This document shows, piece by piece, positions 45,834 through 57,435 of a stretch of 64,000 bases of DNA. Source of the DNA: Opeltia flavorubescens (taxonomy: Eukaryota > Ascomycota > Lecanoromycetes > Teloschistales > Teloschistaceae); NCBI GenBank assembly GCA_000442125.1, contig KE546973.1, forward strand, positions 558,001 through 622,000, given 5' to 3'. The translations under genes and the position numbers were made by a program. How positions within the stretch are numbered: the stretch's first letter is position 1; the number at the start of each line of letters is the position of its first letter. Below the pieces are notes generated by a model, which was given only the letters and a program-made list of their open reading frames with translations, did not search any database and had not been told where the DNA came from.

Positions 45834-46908
45834 TTAAGGTGTTCCGATACCACCTACCAAGCGCAACTCGGTGCGTTGCAGAGCTCGAGGTCCACCCATC
45901 CAAACTCTATTGCGCCCAGGAATAGGTTTTACCTGCAATCGCCGGAAGGCTTCTTGGATGTGTTTTGGCCCGACAGGTGATCGACCCTCCTCTTGTTCGC
46001 CAAAAAGGCCTGTCTCCCTTTTCCGCTTTTTGTTTTGAGCGTCCGCTTCGCCAGTTCGACTTTTGTTCATCTCCTCCTCAGCTTTGACCTGGAGAGCCTC
46101 TTCCGTCAGAGTCTGGACGATTTCAAAGGTCAAGAAGCCTAGAATATCGACAATGTCGTCGTTGGGCTTACTGTCCGTATAGATATGGAAGCCGGCCCAC
46201 TCGCGAAATCTCTTGGCTTTGCGGAATGTAAAGGATGCTTGTCGACATTCGCTATAGTGAACGTACTCCTCTCTGGTCATGTTCTTTGTCCGTTCGTCGG
46301 CAGTCTTCAGTCGTTGGATGGTCGCCTCATTCATTTCCTCTTCGTCCTCATCCTCTTCATCTTCCCGCTCCGGTACTTGTTCACTAAAGTAACTAGACAC
46401 ATCCCACGGCAGCGTTACTTTGGTTCGCTTATTCTTCTTGCCTGTGTCACCCACAGTGGGGCCTCCACCGCCGGCACCTGGATCGGCGCCCCCAAGGGGA
46501 TCATCGCCACCAATGTCTGCTGCGTCACCTCCTTTGTCATCGGAGTCTTTGGCCGTTTTACGAACATCTTTCCAAGATAGGAAGGTCATCAAGCGGGAAA
46601 GTTTTGCTTTGTCATGGCGGATGAGGAAGAAGAGGTCGTTAGTGCTGATGGAACGAGAGCCACGGCGTGTTGCCAATGCCGTTGATCTTTTCAACTAACA
46701 TGAGCTCGTTAGTCTTGACAAAGGCATAGTATATGTAATAGATTTGATTTACCATCTCTACAACCTGTGTATGGACGATTTCTTCTATCATTGTGGTTGC
46801 CTCAGGGGATGGCTCAGCCGTCTCACCAGAAACGAACATCATCTGAATGATAGCTTCTGTTAGCCCTGCTTTGTATTCTTCCAATGAAATCTCCAAGTCT
46901 ATTTCCAT
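45834..46908 (-). CDS. SPT3: SAGA subunit Spt3
   Basis: Spt3 is the histone-fold SAGA subunit that guides TBP to promoters. Two exons on the minus strand (46908-46753 and 46694-45834, phase 0) give 338 residues. The first exon ends after the N-terminal half of a histone fold ([32 protein letters not shown]). The second begins [20 protein letters not shown] and continues [27 protein letters not shown]. An acidic linker ([17 protein letters not shown]) leads to the second histone fold ([40 protein letters not shown]). It ends in a variable basic tail. The second exon has no ATG at its start, so the splice is required. It diverges from DPH5. Confidence 0.93.
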
Positions 46909-47591
46909 GTGTACCGTAGCTTGTTGAATTCAGTGGTGGAGTTCGTAGGAGTAAATAGAATTCTAGCTACAGGAAAGGAGCAAACTAAAGTTATTGCGTT
47001 GGATGTGCATGTGAAGAAACTACACGTTTGCCTGCAAAGGCAACTTCTATCTCATCGTGAATCATTTTCTTGTTAGCTCTGATAGATTTCATCTCGACAT
47101 TACTTCTTCATCAGGCTCAAGAATCATCCATCTCCTACTCTAGAAGGCTTCGTCAAACCGTAAAGTCCCTTGACATGATTTATGCTCACACCCAGAATTT
47201 CAAAGTTCAAAGAGTTAAAAGAAGAAATGAGAAAGGCCAACATAGACATTGATGATTAAATGATGTAGGGCTGGCAATTGTTTACCTGCTGTATCTCTTG
47301 GCGATATTTTTGTTGCTTTTCCGCCATTATAGTAAGTGCCGTTGTTATGGATCTTGACTCACTATCAAGAAATTTTTTTTTTATTGTAATCAATTCTGAT
47401 CCAGAATTTCAAGATGAGAGTACGCATTCGTAGTTTACTAAACCAAGGAGACTTAAACATGGTTTAGGGTAGTTCTTCGGACCTCGGTTCCACTTGCTGT
47501 TCATAAGCGCCGATTTTCCGTATTCCTGTTCCATAGATAATCACGCTTAAGCCGTCGTCCAGCACATGAGAAAATACTAAGGCTTGGAGAC
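46909..47591. promoter_or_regulatory. Divergent intergenic region of SPT3 and DPH5
   Basis: About 680 bp between two divergent genes, holding both promoters. A frame at 47070-47252 has no features. A T-rich run (ttttttttta) lies near 47372-47381. Confidence 0.4.
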
Positions 47592-48563
47592 ATGCTCTAT
47601 TTTGTTGGTCTCGGTCTGGCAGATGAGACCGACATCACTGTCAAGGGTCTCAATGTTGTTAAGACTGCTGAACGAGTATATCTCGAAGCATACACCAGTA
47701 TACTATTAGTGGACAAAGACAAGCTGGTAAGCGTCGCAAGTCAACTTCTCTTGAAGCTATAGTACATTACTGACTCATGATTCAGTAGGAAGCGTACTAT
47801 GGACGTTCCATCGTCACAGCGGACCGTGAGATGGTCGAATCATCAAGCGATGAGATTTTGGCCGGTGCTGACAAGGTTGATGTGGCCTTCCTCGTTGTTG
47901 GCGACCCATTCGGGTAGGGTACCCGATCTCCTATCAATCCAGCAACACACATTGATATCGTTTAGTGCTACAACACACGCAGACCTCGTCCTACGAGCGC
48001 GGGAACTGGATATACCTACCCAGAATATTCACAACGCATCAATTATGTCGGCTATAGGCGCAACCGGTCTTCAGCTTTACAATTTTGGTCAGACTGTTAG
48101 CATGGTTTTCTTCACAGAGAGCTGGAAACCTTCATCATTCTATGATCGCGTCAAAGAAAACCGTGATATAGGATTACACACTCTAATGCTGTTAGACATC
48201 AAAGTCAAGGAGCAAAGCCTGGAAAATCTAGCTCGAGGACGGAAAATTTATGAGCCTCCGAGATACATGACGGCAAGCCAATGCGCGACTCAGATGCTTC
48301 AGATTGAGGAGGACCGAGCTGAGAACGCGTACGGGGCCGACAGTCTAGCAGTGGGGGTCGCTCGGCTTGGTGCCCATGACCAGCGAATGGCTGCAGGGAC
48401 GTTGAAGCAATTGACCGAGTTCGATTTGGGGCCACCGCTGCATAGTCTGGTACTCCTTGGGAGAAGAGCACATGACATGGAGCGGGATTACATCCGAGAA
48501 TACTCAATTGACAAGGAAGAATTTGACAAGAGCTGGAGGGGCATATATGGAAATCGGGAATGA
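47592..48563 (+). CDS. DPH5: Diphthine methyl ester synthase Dph5
   Basis: A SAM-dependent methyltransferase that methylates the modified histidine of elongation factor 2 during diphthamide synthesis, in the cytoplasm. Exons 47592-47726, 47789-47913 and 47966-48563 encode 285 residues, normal for the family. Motifs: [20 protein letters not shown] at the N terminus, [20 protein letters not shown] at the cofactor pocket (formed across intron 2), [20 protein letters not shown], and the C-terminal LARLGA-type segment read as [20 protein letters not shown]. It ends [20 protein letters not shown]. All junctions keep phase. Confidence 0.94.
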
Positions 48564-49392
48564 TGAATCTTCCCTGCCTCTTTGTATTGCATCGGTGATA
48601 CTCTTTCCAAGGGAGCACTCCTTCATCGATCTGGCGCTCCTTGTAGACGTATCGACTCCTACCATTTTGTCTGTGAGAAAATTGACGTGAAATGTTCATG
48701 GACCCTCGAGTTCTGCTGTGGATGCACGGATTTCATCATCGACTGGGATCCCACATCAGGCTGCAGGAACAAACCTTCGAGCGGTGGGAGTGCGATACCT
48801 AAATCCTATCAAGCCTGGGAAGTCTATCCATGTCGATCGCAAGCACTCCCTTGGCGGCCGTTATATGTCTACTGCTTCCAATCTGTACCTTACTTTAAGC
48901 CAGAGCATTAGTGCTGTTAGCCCAATATTAATAGTAGCGTTTCCTCCTCCACTTTCCCATTCCACGCACCGCACGGGCTTGCCCGAGCCTGCCAAGGCTG
49001 TCAGCAATAACGTGGCATATGCAAGCCTCCTTCGCCAAAAAGCTATGACCTGCCTCATGCGCATTTGGTAGTTGTTGACTTCTACCATTATTCTGTCCTG
49101 CATTTCCTCACAATGACATTGCTTTCACTTCTGCAGACGGCCGAGGCAAAACGATATTGTTGTAAAGTGACCGGCTTACAGCATTCGACTCTGGTCCCAG
49201 GACTATTTATGAACAGATCTGTTGTGCCTTTAATTCGACCGTCTGACTCCGTAGCAACTACCATTTCAAGATACGCTACACCTTTTTCTTGATGTAGATA
49301 CCTTGGGCATTGCCATTGAGGCACATCACATCATCTAGCTGGCAAAACAATAAAAACCAAAACGCAAATCATCTCGCTAGAATCGGTTCGGA
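48564..49392. other. Intergenic between DPH5 and the conserved unknown gene
   Basis: About 830 bp. Frames of up to 118 codons exist on the plus strand (48718-49071) and shorter ones on the minus strand. None has a motif I recognise, and they overlap each other in opposite directions. No repeat was seen. Confidence 0.45.
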
Positions 49393-50138
49393 ATGAGTGT
49401 TTTCTTGGTGCACGGTAAGCATGATTTCTTGGGTAGTCACCGGATTGCCTCAAAGCTGATAGATGAATAGGCTTTGCGTGGGCCCGGAATGACGTCCGCG
49501 TCTTTGTGGTTCTACAAGAAATTGACGACGCAGCGCCAAACAATCTTATGTCGGGTCATTCTGAGGAAGCAATGAACGAAAAGTTTACGAAGCTCTACCC
49601 TGGTCCGATGGCAAACCTACCTGCTCTACGCTTTATCGAGCCGCTTAATCCGAACAACGAAAAGTTCAAATACCCGTCTGAGCCATATGTCTTCGTTGCC
49701 GACGTTGTCGTTCAAAGCGAAGACTTCATCGATGTCACACAAGCGATGAGCATACCTATCCGCCCCGCTCAGTGGGAATCCTTGGCTGAATTGCGTGATC
49801 ATATTGCACCGGACGAGAAGATTGGCTGGTTCGTAGTGCATAATGGCGACCTTGAGATAGCAGAACAGGAACGAGTCATGAAAGAGGAGAACGGGATTGA
49901 AGTCGACGATGATCCTGTGGAAAGAATCAAGGTAATCTACTACTTCTTCCAAAGCTGTACTACCCCTCTGATAAATGTCCAGGAAGAGGAAGCCATTGAA
50001 TCCAAGTACTCTCAAGGTTTGAACGAGCAGATTGGCGAACAAATGGGAGGCCTTCAGCTTCATGATAAAGTCGACGGAAAAGGAGCTGCGGGCGGAGTAG
50101 GTTATGCCGGAAGCGCTGCGCCCTTCTCGACTGACTGA
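49393..50138 (+). CDS. Conserved fungal protein of unknown function
   Basis: Two exons (49393-49414 and 49471-50138) give 229 residues. The tiny first exon encodes MSVFLVH and splices to GFAWARNDVRVFVVLQEIDD. The pattern V-H-G-F-x-W near the N terminus, then LxNLDDAA-like and RFIEPLNP blocks, recalls an uncharacterised protein I associate with many Pezizomycotina. I cannot name a pathway. Later blocks are PYVFVADVVVQSEDFIDVTQ and KIGWFVVHNGDLEIAEQERV. There is no signal peptide or membrane helix. The C-terminal 40 residues are Gly/Ala-rich. The splice was chosen because it rebuilds HGF-W; the acceptor is the AG at 49469-49470. Confidence 0.65.
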
Positions 50139-50986
50139 TTCCAGGCCCTGCCAAAGCACGAGAAAAAGTCTGGAAAGTTCATGAAATTATTACGTGGCAA
50201 CTCCAAATGAGTCCTGCTAGCTACTGACACCGATGACCTGTAGTCATCATGTATAGTTTCATGGCGGTAAGGTTTAAGCTGCGAGATTACAGAGTGCTAA
50301 GTCAGGGAATGCACGAACGGCGCAGCGGAAGGTAAGCTTCAAGGAGTCGACTTTTTCACAGGTTTTTAATTGACATGCATTTTTCTTCTTACACTTTCTG
50401 TAGATAAGCTTTTAAATCATGCATCATGCATTATGAAAGTAAAATATCTGCTAAATCAACTGCCCTACATGCATCCTTTTCAACGTCATTGTGCCTGAGG
50501 CTCAATTGGCAGTTCTCCACACCCCCGCTCGACCTTCTCCTCATCATGTCGATTTCCGTGTGCCACAGGCATTGTGTAATGAATCGTTGGAATTACCAGC
50601 GGTATCCAACGCCTTTTCCGGTCGGGTAATTACAGTACGGAGCACCTGCTTCGTGATCCGATTCGACCTATGTCCTCCATTCCTTTTATCAATTGAGCTT
50701 CTGATTTCCAACATTCGTTGGCTATGCACGAGATCATCACAACCTAATGCGAAAGCTTAACGTCCTCGGTGGTTATGTAAGGTAGTATAGGACCGTCACG
50801 CATATTGACGGGATGTATTTCGGAACCATGGGTTTCCCCGCAAGCTATTGCATCAATACTGTACCTACCGCTTGCAGAACTTGTGTATGGGTGGCTCAAA
50901 TATGATAAAGAGGACGGAACTCCCTCATATGCCGTCCCATGTGGGCAAAGCTCGACTTGTGATTGCTCCTATTGATCTTGCCAGCC
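50139..50986. other. Intergenic upstream of glutaminase A
   Basis: About 850 bp with no supported frame. It contains the glutaminase promoter. Short frames at 50426-50760 overlap each other and lack features. Confidence 0.5.
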
Positions 50987-53735
50987 ATGCTAGGCTCGCT
51001 TTGCTTTCTCGCTGTTTCCGCTGGTTTTGCAACAGCTCGAGATCCATTGACAGCAACAAAGGATAGCAATGGGTATGTTCATTGGACAGGTCACCGAGGG
51101 AACCCGCTCTGATATGTGGTTTTAGTAATACTCTCCCAATTTACTCTCCAGCTCGCCCGCCAGCAGTGCCCTTGGCAGTACGGTCTCCATATACTAGCGC
51201 ATGGTCTTCTACATCCATGGGTGGAACATTGAACACGAACGATGTCATATTTTGGTAAGGATAAGTGATATAAATGATCGCGAAACCCGGTTGTGCTGAC
51301 AAGGGTCCAGGCCAGGAACCCCCCTTGGTTGGGAAGGGGTAATTAAAAACCTCTGAAGCCTAAAATACTGCTCACCCCTGTCATAGATTGTCACGGTCGA
51401 CGGGATATCGTACGAGTATCTTGGGACCGGCTCAAATTCATTGCCCAGAATAGCCAACCTTCGACCGGCGAAACCCTTAACAGTAAGCTATGACTCGCAA
51501 TATTCCAATTTCACCTTCGCTGCTGGTCCTGTGGAGGTGACTGCGAGCTTCCTTTCGCCGGTCTTGCCCAGGGATCTATGCCGAACCAGTGTCCCACTTA
51601 GCTATTTGAGTACGAGCATCCGATCTACAGACAAGTCGGACCATGACGTTCAATTTTATAGCGACGTCAATGCCGCCTGGACGGCTTATGAAAGTAACGT
51701 TACGACGCAATGGGATTTCTATCAAGGCCCAAACATTATCAACGGAAGCAGCAACACTGCTTCGACACCCAGGTCCATTTATAGCTGGTTCGTATTCATT
51801 ATATATGATTTTCACAACGATTTACCCGCCGTAGGTTCATTCACCTGCAACAGGCCTATGAATTCGCCGAGGAAATGGATGTAGCCCTCTGGGGCAACTT
51901 TACGTACTCCTCGAGCCCGTTAGAGGCGAAGAACTTTAGCTTCCAAAGCGGCTTTTCCGTGGACCTTCGATATCAGTACGTTATGCAACGGTCGTTGCAA
52001 AACATGGTGGATGCGGAATATCGTTCATTCGCAACACGAGAGCCAGCATTTGCGTATGCGCACGACTTTGGTTTGGTCTCTACGGCTTCTGTTAGGTACA
52101 CTATTGGATCAGTACAAGAACCAGCTGTGCGCTATCTTACAAATCAAGGGGTTGTTCCTTTGCAACCTTGGTGGAGCCAGTGTTATGGTGACATACATAA
52201 GATGATAGACTTCCACTTCCACGATTTTGACCAAAGCCGAATCCTGGCGGCTCAGTTTGAAAGTCAACTAAAAGCCGATGTTAACTCATACTACAACGAG
52301 AACATGGCCATGGTCTACATTGACAACACAACGAACAGCCTACCGTCACTTGCGAATAGTACTCACGGATATAACGGTACAGACCAGTACGGCAATCAGT
52401 ATATTTTTGACTCCGGAAACGGGTATGGCTTCCTCGATACGTCGAATTTCAGTGGGATCGCGATACCAGACATCCAAGAAGCTGAAGCGTACTACTCCAT
52501 TGTGGCTTTGTCAACTCATCAGATTATGGCTGCATACACATTGGCAGTTCCACCATCATCTGGTGGCCCAAATCTGACCAGCAATGCTACTGAGCCTTTA
52601 AGGTTTCAGAAAGAGATCTCATCCAACGGAAACGTCAATACTGTTGATGTTATGTTTCCGGCTATGCCATTCTTCTTATACGCCAATCCGGACCTTCTTC
52701 GCTATACTATGGAACCTTTGTACGAGTACCAAGAAGGAGGCTTCTATCCGAATGACTACAGCATGCACGATCTTGGCGCCCATTACCCAAATGCTACCGG
52801 CCATGTGGAGGGCGATGATGAATAGTAAGTAATCCCCAAAATAAATTGTTTTTTATTTAAAGACATGTACCCACTCTTTCATTGTACTTTATGAGGAAAT
52901 GCTGACTTCGAGATCTAGTATGCCAGTCGAAGAAAGCGGTAACATGATTCTTATGTCCTACGCCTACTATGTGTACACATTCCCCCTACTTCTCCGCGTT
53001 CTCTAACTGACACTTTCTCTCAGATTTACCAATGACTCCAATTACCTGCGAGTCCATTACCCCAAACTCCGCCAATTCGCCTCTTACCTCATTCAATTCT
53101 CCCTGACGCCCGGCAAACAGCTCTCTACTGACGACTTCGCTGGCCAGCTCGTCAACCAAACCAACCTCGCAATCAAGGGCATCGTCGGCATAGCCGCAAT
53201 GGCCGAAATTGCCCGCATCGTCGATGATCCTTCTTCAGCAGAAAATTATTCCTCTACGGCCTCCTCTTTCTACACTCAATGGGAGTCTTACGCTATCGAT
53301 CCCTCAGGAACACATACGCTCCTTTCCTACCAGTGGCGCTCCTCCTACTCGCTCCTTTACAACATCTATCCTGCGCTTCTCCTAAACCTCTCTATCATCC
53401 CCGATTCCCTGTACGAAATGCAGTCTGCTTTCTATCCTTCCGTGTCCCAAATCTTCGGCATTCCATTGGATAATAGGCATTCATACACAAAGTCTGACGA
53501 GAGTCTTTGGACGGCGGCGACGTGCCGACCGGAGACCAGGAGACTGTTTGTGAATGGGCTGGGGTATTGGCTAAATGTTACAAGCACGGATAGGGCGTTC
53601 ACGGATCTCTTTGAGACTGTGGGGGAGGGCGGGTATCCGGTTAGTCCGGACCCGGTGACGTTTATTGCGAGGCCAGTTGCAGGAGGGCATTTTAGTTTGC
53701 TGGCTTTGGCGAAGAGTAGGGGGCTCGTCAGGTGA
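50987..53735 (+). CDS. gtaA: Secreted glutaminase A
   Basis: Related to Aspergillus oryzae glutaminase A, an extracellular enzyme that turns glutamine into glutamate. Seven exons were rebuilt: 50987-51072, 51126-51254, 51311-51338, 51387-51787, 51835-52824, 52919-52972 and 53024-53735, 799 residues. The signal peptide is MLGSLCFLAVSAGFATA. Then come PARPPAVPLAVRSPYTSAWS, DVIFWPGTPLGWEGIVTVDG (made by joining exons 2-4), GPVEVTASFLSPVLPRDLCR, VPLSYLSTSIRSTD and the conserved DVALWGNFTYSSS. Next are SQCYGDIHKMIDFHFHDFDQ, MFPAMPFFLYANPDLLRYTM, DLGAHYPNATGH and YMPVEESGNMILMSYAYYV. The end is SLWTAATC to RPVAGGHFSLLAL. Exon 3 is 28 nt. The protein is about 100 residues longer than the A. oryzae enzyme as I recall it. 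Many N-glycosylation sites are present. Confidence 0.88.
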
Positions 53736-54004
53736 AGGGCATGGGGAACGTGAGGGGCAAATTGATGGGCTGGGCTGATTGAGGAAATGAATAGGTCCGA
53801 TGAGTGATGAAGAGGAAGAGAGTAGTAATAACGGTTGAAAGCGAAAATGGTGTAAAACACATAATTCTATGCTGGCCTAGTAACCACTATATAATCATGA
53901 TCATGTCTAGTATCATCAGCATCATTCAAAGTATCATTCCTCGTGGGTCTCTCATATCTATTCAATTCCATAAACAGAGACAAAATCAGGGGTATCAGCG
54001 GTGA
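53736..54004. other. Convergent intergenic region between gtaA and PPM1
   Basis: About 270 bp between two stops. An AT-rich central part probably holds both poly(A) regions. Nothing else was seen. Confidence 0.45.
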
Positions 54005-55154
54005 CTACTTTGCTACCTCCTTCCACAGCTCCCAGACTCCTTTCCCTTTCTCTTCGGCCTCACCATCCCTCCATCCCCAAGCTACACAATAATGACCTGC
54101 CAGAAGCCTCCACTCCTCAACCTCATCCACCATTTCAAGTCCACCTACCCTCGCCTTCTCATCTTCATCAACCCCATTCTCCCATAAAGCATCCACCGTT
54201 TTCGCTTCCCTTCCTCCTCCAAATCCATACACCCTCAACCGCTCCTTTTGCGCTTCGAGGCTGCCATACTTCTTCAGCGTCTGGAGCACTATACCTCGAG
54301 CAGCTAGGTTCGATACCATGACACGGCCAAAAGGGGTGTTTGGGTTGATTGGCTCATAGAGAATAAGGCCTAAAGGGGTGGAAGCGGGGAAGAGAGTACG
54401 GGTGAAGTATATGGCTGCTGCATCGGCGAGCTGGGGAAGGAGATAGATGAGGCAGCATTCGCTTATCAAAAGAGTAGGGAGGAGGGGATCAATGCGCTCG
54501 ATGACGGGTGGTGAAGCGGTGGTTGTGGGATCCAAGGTGCGGAGGTCGAGGGGATGGATGTGATAGTTGGTGCTGGAGAGGGAGGCAAGGTCTTCGGAAG
54601 TTGTGATCTTGCCAGAAATGAGGCTTCGAAGGACAGGCGAGCGAGTGATAGCCGCGATCTTCTGGGCGGTATTGGTGGGGAAGTCGAGTTCATGGTAGAG
54701 AAACGGTGGAAATGGAGGCGAGCGTGATGTCAGGCGGAAGAAGCGAGTGTCAGAGCCAGCGCCGAGGGAGATGATTTGCTTCTGGGAGGGAGAGGCGGAG
54801 AGGAAGTGGTGGACTAAGTTGTCGATTGCGGTGGTACGGACATAAGTACCTGACCCAGCTCGTTAGAAGACATGGTGAGCCCAGGTGGAGAAGCGAACCC
54901 CGATTGATTATGGGAAAGCGCCGCTGACCCTGTCCGGTAACAAAGAGCTCCGCGAAAGGGTCGTCCAGATATCCGAGCTGTACAGCACTAAGACGAGAGA
55001 CGCTGGCATCTTGGTCTGTTTGCTGTACGATTTTGTTCTTCGCTACTCCATCTTCCTCGTTGTTGCTTGACGAGGGTCCAGCTCGGGTCCGTCCAGATGG
55101 ATAACCTGAAGGTCGACGGACAGTGTTGAGATTGGGGATCTGTGGTGCTGCCAT
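54005..55154 (-). CDS. PPM1: Leucine carboxyl methyltransferase Ppm1 (LCMT1)
   Basis: Methylates the C-terminal leucine of the PP2A catalytic subunit, which controls assembly of PP2A holoenzymes. Two exons on the minus strand (55154-54899 and 54849-54005) give 366 residues. Motifs: QTDQDASVSRLSAVQLGYLD at the N-terminal substrate lid, FPIINRGTYVRTTAIDNLVH across the intron, the SAM site IISLGAGSDTRFFRL, and LPTLLISECCLIYLLP with the usual Glu. YEPINPNTPFGRVMVSNLAA precedes the C-terminal EWRLLAGHYCVAWGW. The start is the ATG giving MAAPQIPNLN; an upstream in-frame ATG would add eight residues. Confidence 0.92.
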
Positions 55155-55461
55155 TCTGTACAGGCTTTCATCGATCACGAGAGTACTTGAGCTTGAGGGG
55201 CGGCTTTGAGATGCTCGAGCACCTTGGCAACTTGAAGTAGTGCTCGGTCATGTTGATTCACGTCCAAGACCACGACGTCTTCAGAAGATAGTAGTAAGTT
55301 TAATTGATAGATAAATTCACGATATGTCGGAGAAATGAATAATCCGCGTATCTTGCTTACGAGTATGCCCCACCAAGGCGACTATTGCGCTTGTAGGATC
55401 CCGGAGGATTGCCTGGTGAGATATTCAATTGTTCTCAGTAATCCAGGCAAGGTAGCCCAGC
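55155..55461. promoter_or_regulatory. Divergent promoter region of PPM1 and IST1
   Basis: The start codons are about 307 bp apart and the genes point away from each other, so regulatory sequence is shared or adjacent. No specific motif was recognised. Confidence 0.45.
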
Positions 55462-56480
55462 ATGGCGCCGTCATCTTCAATTATTGTAAGTCTATCCATT
55501 AGCATTTCTCTGCGTTATCCATCCTAATCATATGAGCAGACGAAATTGAAGGTTCAACTTAAGTTATCTATCAGCAGACTGCGGATGGTTCAGCAAAAGG
55601 ATACCGCAATAGCGAAGCAACAACGGCGGCAGATGGCTCATCTTCTCGAGGTATGCTCTATTGTGAGTAGTCCTTTCAAGTATATATCTGATATGTCACA
55701 CTACAGCTGGGGAAAGACGAATCAGCTCGAATACGAGTAGAAAATATCATTCGCTCAGATATCACGACCGAGCTGTTGGAAATTTTAGAGCTTTATTGTG
55801 AACTCTTGCTGGCAAGAATTGGACTGCTTGAGGCTAAAGAATGCGATCCGGGTCTTGAGGAACCTATCAAATCCATAATATATGCTGCACCTCGAACAGA
55901 CGTGAAAGAGCTCCAACAGGCTAGGCAACTCCTCGTAGAAAAATATGGCAAAGAATTCGCGTTGGAAGCGATAGAGAATAGCGATGGTAAAGTGGCTGAG
56001 CGGGTACTGAGGAAGCTCAAGGTCGAGCCACCAGACCCTGAGCTTGTGACACTGTATTTGAAGGAGATAGCAAGAACGTATGGAGTGGAATGGCCAAGAG
56101 AAAAGCGTACGCGGGATGAGGTAGATGATGAAAATAGCGACGACCCAAGTGGTGGAGAAGCAGTTAAAGCCGTCGAGGAACCTTTGACAACTGAGGAACT
56201 CACCAAGGCAACTCCACCTCGAGACCTTGGACCCAAGTCTCCTGTCAGTATAGCACCACCAAGTCCAAGTACTGACAACCTTAGTCCAAGGATCAAATTA
56301 CCTGGTCCACCAGAGCTTAAGCCTGGTGCTAAGATGACTGGATTGAAGAAAGAGACACCCACAACTCAAGCACAAAGTGATCCGAAAGGAAAGAATGACA
56401 ATGTTTTGAAAGATCGAGTCGGTGGGAAGATTCCAGATGTCGACGAGTTGTCCAGAAGATTTGCTGCTCTGAAAAGATAG
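55462..56480 (+). CDS. IST1: ESCRT-III-like protein Ist1
   Basis: Ist1 regulates the Vps4 ATPase during multivesicular body formation and membrane scission. Three exons (55462-55485, 55540-55650 and 55707-56480, all phase 0) give 302 residues. The N-terminal DUF292/ESCRT-III helical core reads TKLKVQLKLSISRLRMVQQK, DTAIAKQQRRQMAHLLE, LGKDESARIRVENIIRSDIT and LELYCELLLARIGLLE. A disordered Pro/Ser linker follows. The last residues DVDELSRRFAALKR fit a MIM1 motif for binding the Vps4 MIT domain. Both junctions rebuild conserved helices. The first exon has only eight codons. Confidence 0.92.
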
Positions 56481-56902
56481 CGAATGGTATTCTGTACATC
56501 TTCGCCCATCACTGACAAGAATTGTGATAACTGGTCATCTGACGTGATCTATGTTGAGTGGTCACCCTTTGATTTGAAATCTTCCCTTCACCTCAAGTGT
56601 ATGGATCTTATCTTTCAACATCAACGGAGGTTATAACTACAACACCCAGATATCATCGCAGTTCATCATCCTTCAACCATCGATATCTGTTCCTCTTGAC
56701 GGTCAAAGCTACAGGTAAGGAATTGTCTATGAACTCATACCCTCGATCCTGTGTATTCTGAGTTCTAAAACGTAGACCTTCCTTCAGCCAGCAACTACTA
56801 CATTGATTCCCCTCTGGAACTCCACAAGCTGCTAGCCGAGTGTGAGTCGATATGTCGCCGTCTGGCTTTACTATTACTTACTCAGATTAGATCGAGCAGA
56901 AT
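56481..56902. other. Intergenic between IST1 and the Myb-like gene
   Basis: About 420 bp with no recognisable frame. It holds the promoter and leader of the Myb-like gene, which may include an untranslated intron (GT/AG signals occur near 56714 and 56788), but I cannot support it. Confidence 0.45.
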
Positions 56903-57435
56903 ATGGCCGAAAGCAACAAGAATCGCTGGACTGAGGCAGAGAAGGTAAATGGATATCCCTTGAGGTTTGGTCTCATTTCAGTTCATTAATATCACAGGTT
57001 GCTCTCTTGATCTCACTCCTCGCCGCTTCCGGACCTCCAAATTGGAAAAATGTCCAGTTGCCTGCGGGCCGGTCCAAGATGGCCTGGTTTGTAACCACAT
57101 CTCCTTTTAGGTTTCCGACACATCAAAACTAACACATCCAAAGCCAGCATGTATACATGGCCGCTGTGAAAGAAGCTCAGGGAGTTCCCGTAGGTGATAA
57201 CAAGAACGCCGACGCTGTCAAGAAACGCGAGCGTACGAAAGTGACAACTCCAAAGACCAAGGCTGCAACCAAACGTAAACAGGCCGAAGAAATGGACATG
57301 TCCGCCAGTGAAGTCAGTGACGATAGTGCTCACAAATCGAAGAAAGCCAAGACTGGAAAGGAAGCGAAAAAGGAGGTCAAAACCGACGAAGAACCCAGCA
57401 TCAAGCACGAGGAGGATGAAGTCTTAGAAGTCTGA
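56903..57435 (+). CDS. Small Myb/SANT-like nuclear protein
   Basis: Three exons (56903-56944, 56998-57086 and 57144-57435) encode 140 residues. The N-terminal 50 residues read as one Myb/SANT-type helix-turn-helix: NRWTEAEKVALLISLLAAS, PPNWKNVQLPAGRSKMACQH. The two spaced tryptophans fit, and the third helix carries RSKMACQHVYMA. The rest is Lys-rich with acidic ends (KKRERTKVTTPKTKAATKRK), a likely nuclear localisation signal. Single-repeat Myb-like proteins of this size are widespread in Pezizomycotina and largely uncharacterised. It may bind DNA or histones. The last acceptor was placed at 57143 because the alternative four bases downstream breaks the frame. Confidence 0.75.

Noticed and set aside
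48718-49071. 118-codon frame after DPH5
   Set aside because: It looked briefly like an enzyme fragment, but no motif could be defended and the start lies in a 3' flank.
54885-55070. Plus-strand frame opposite PPM1 exon 1
   Set aside because: A shadow of the conserved minus-strand coding sequence.
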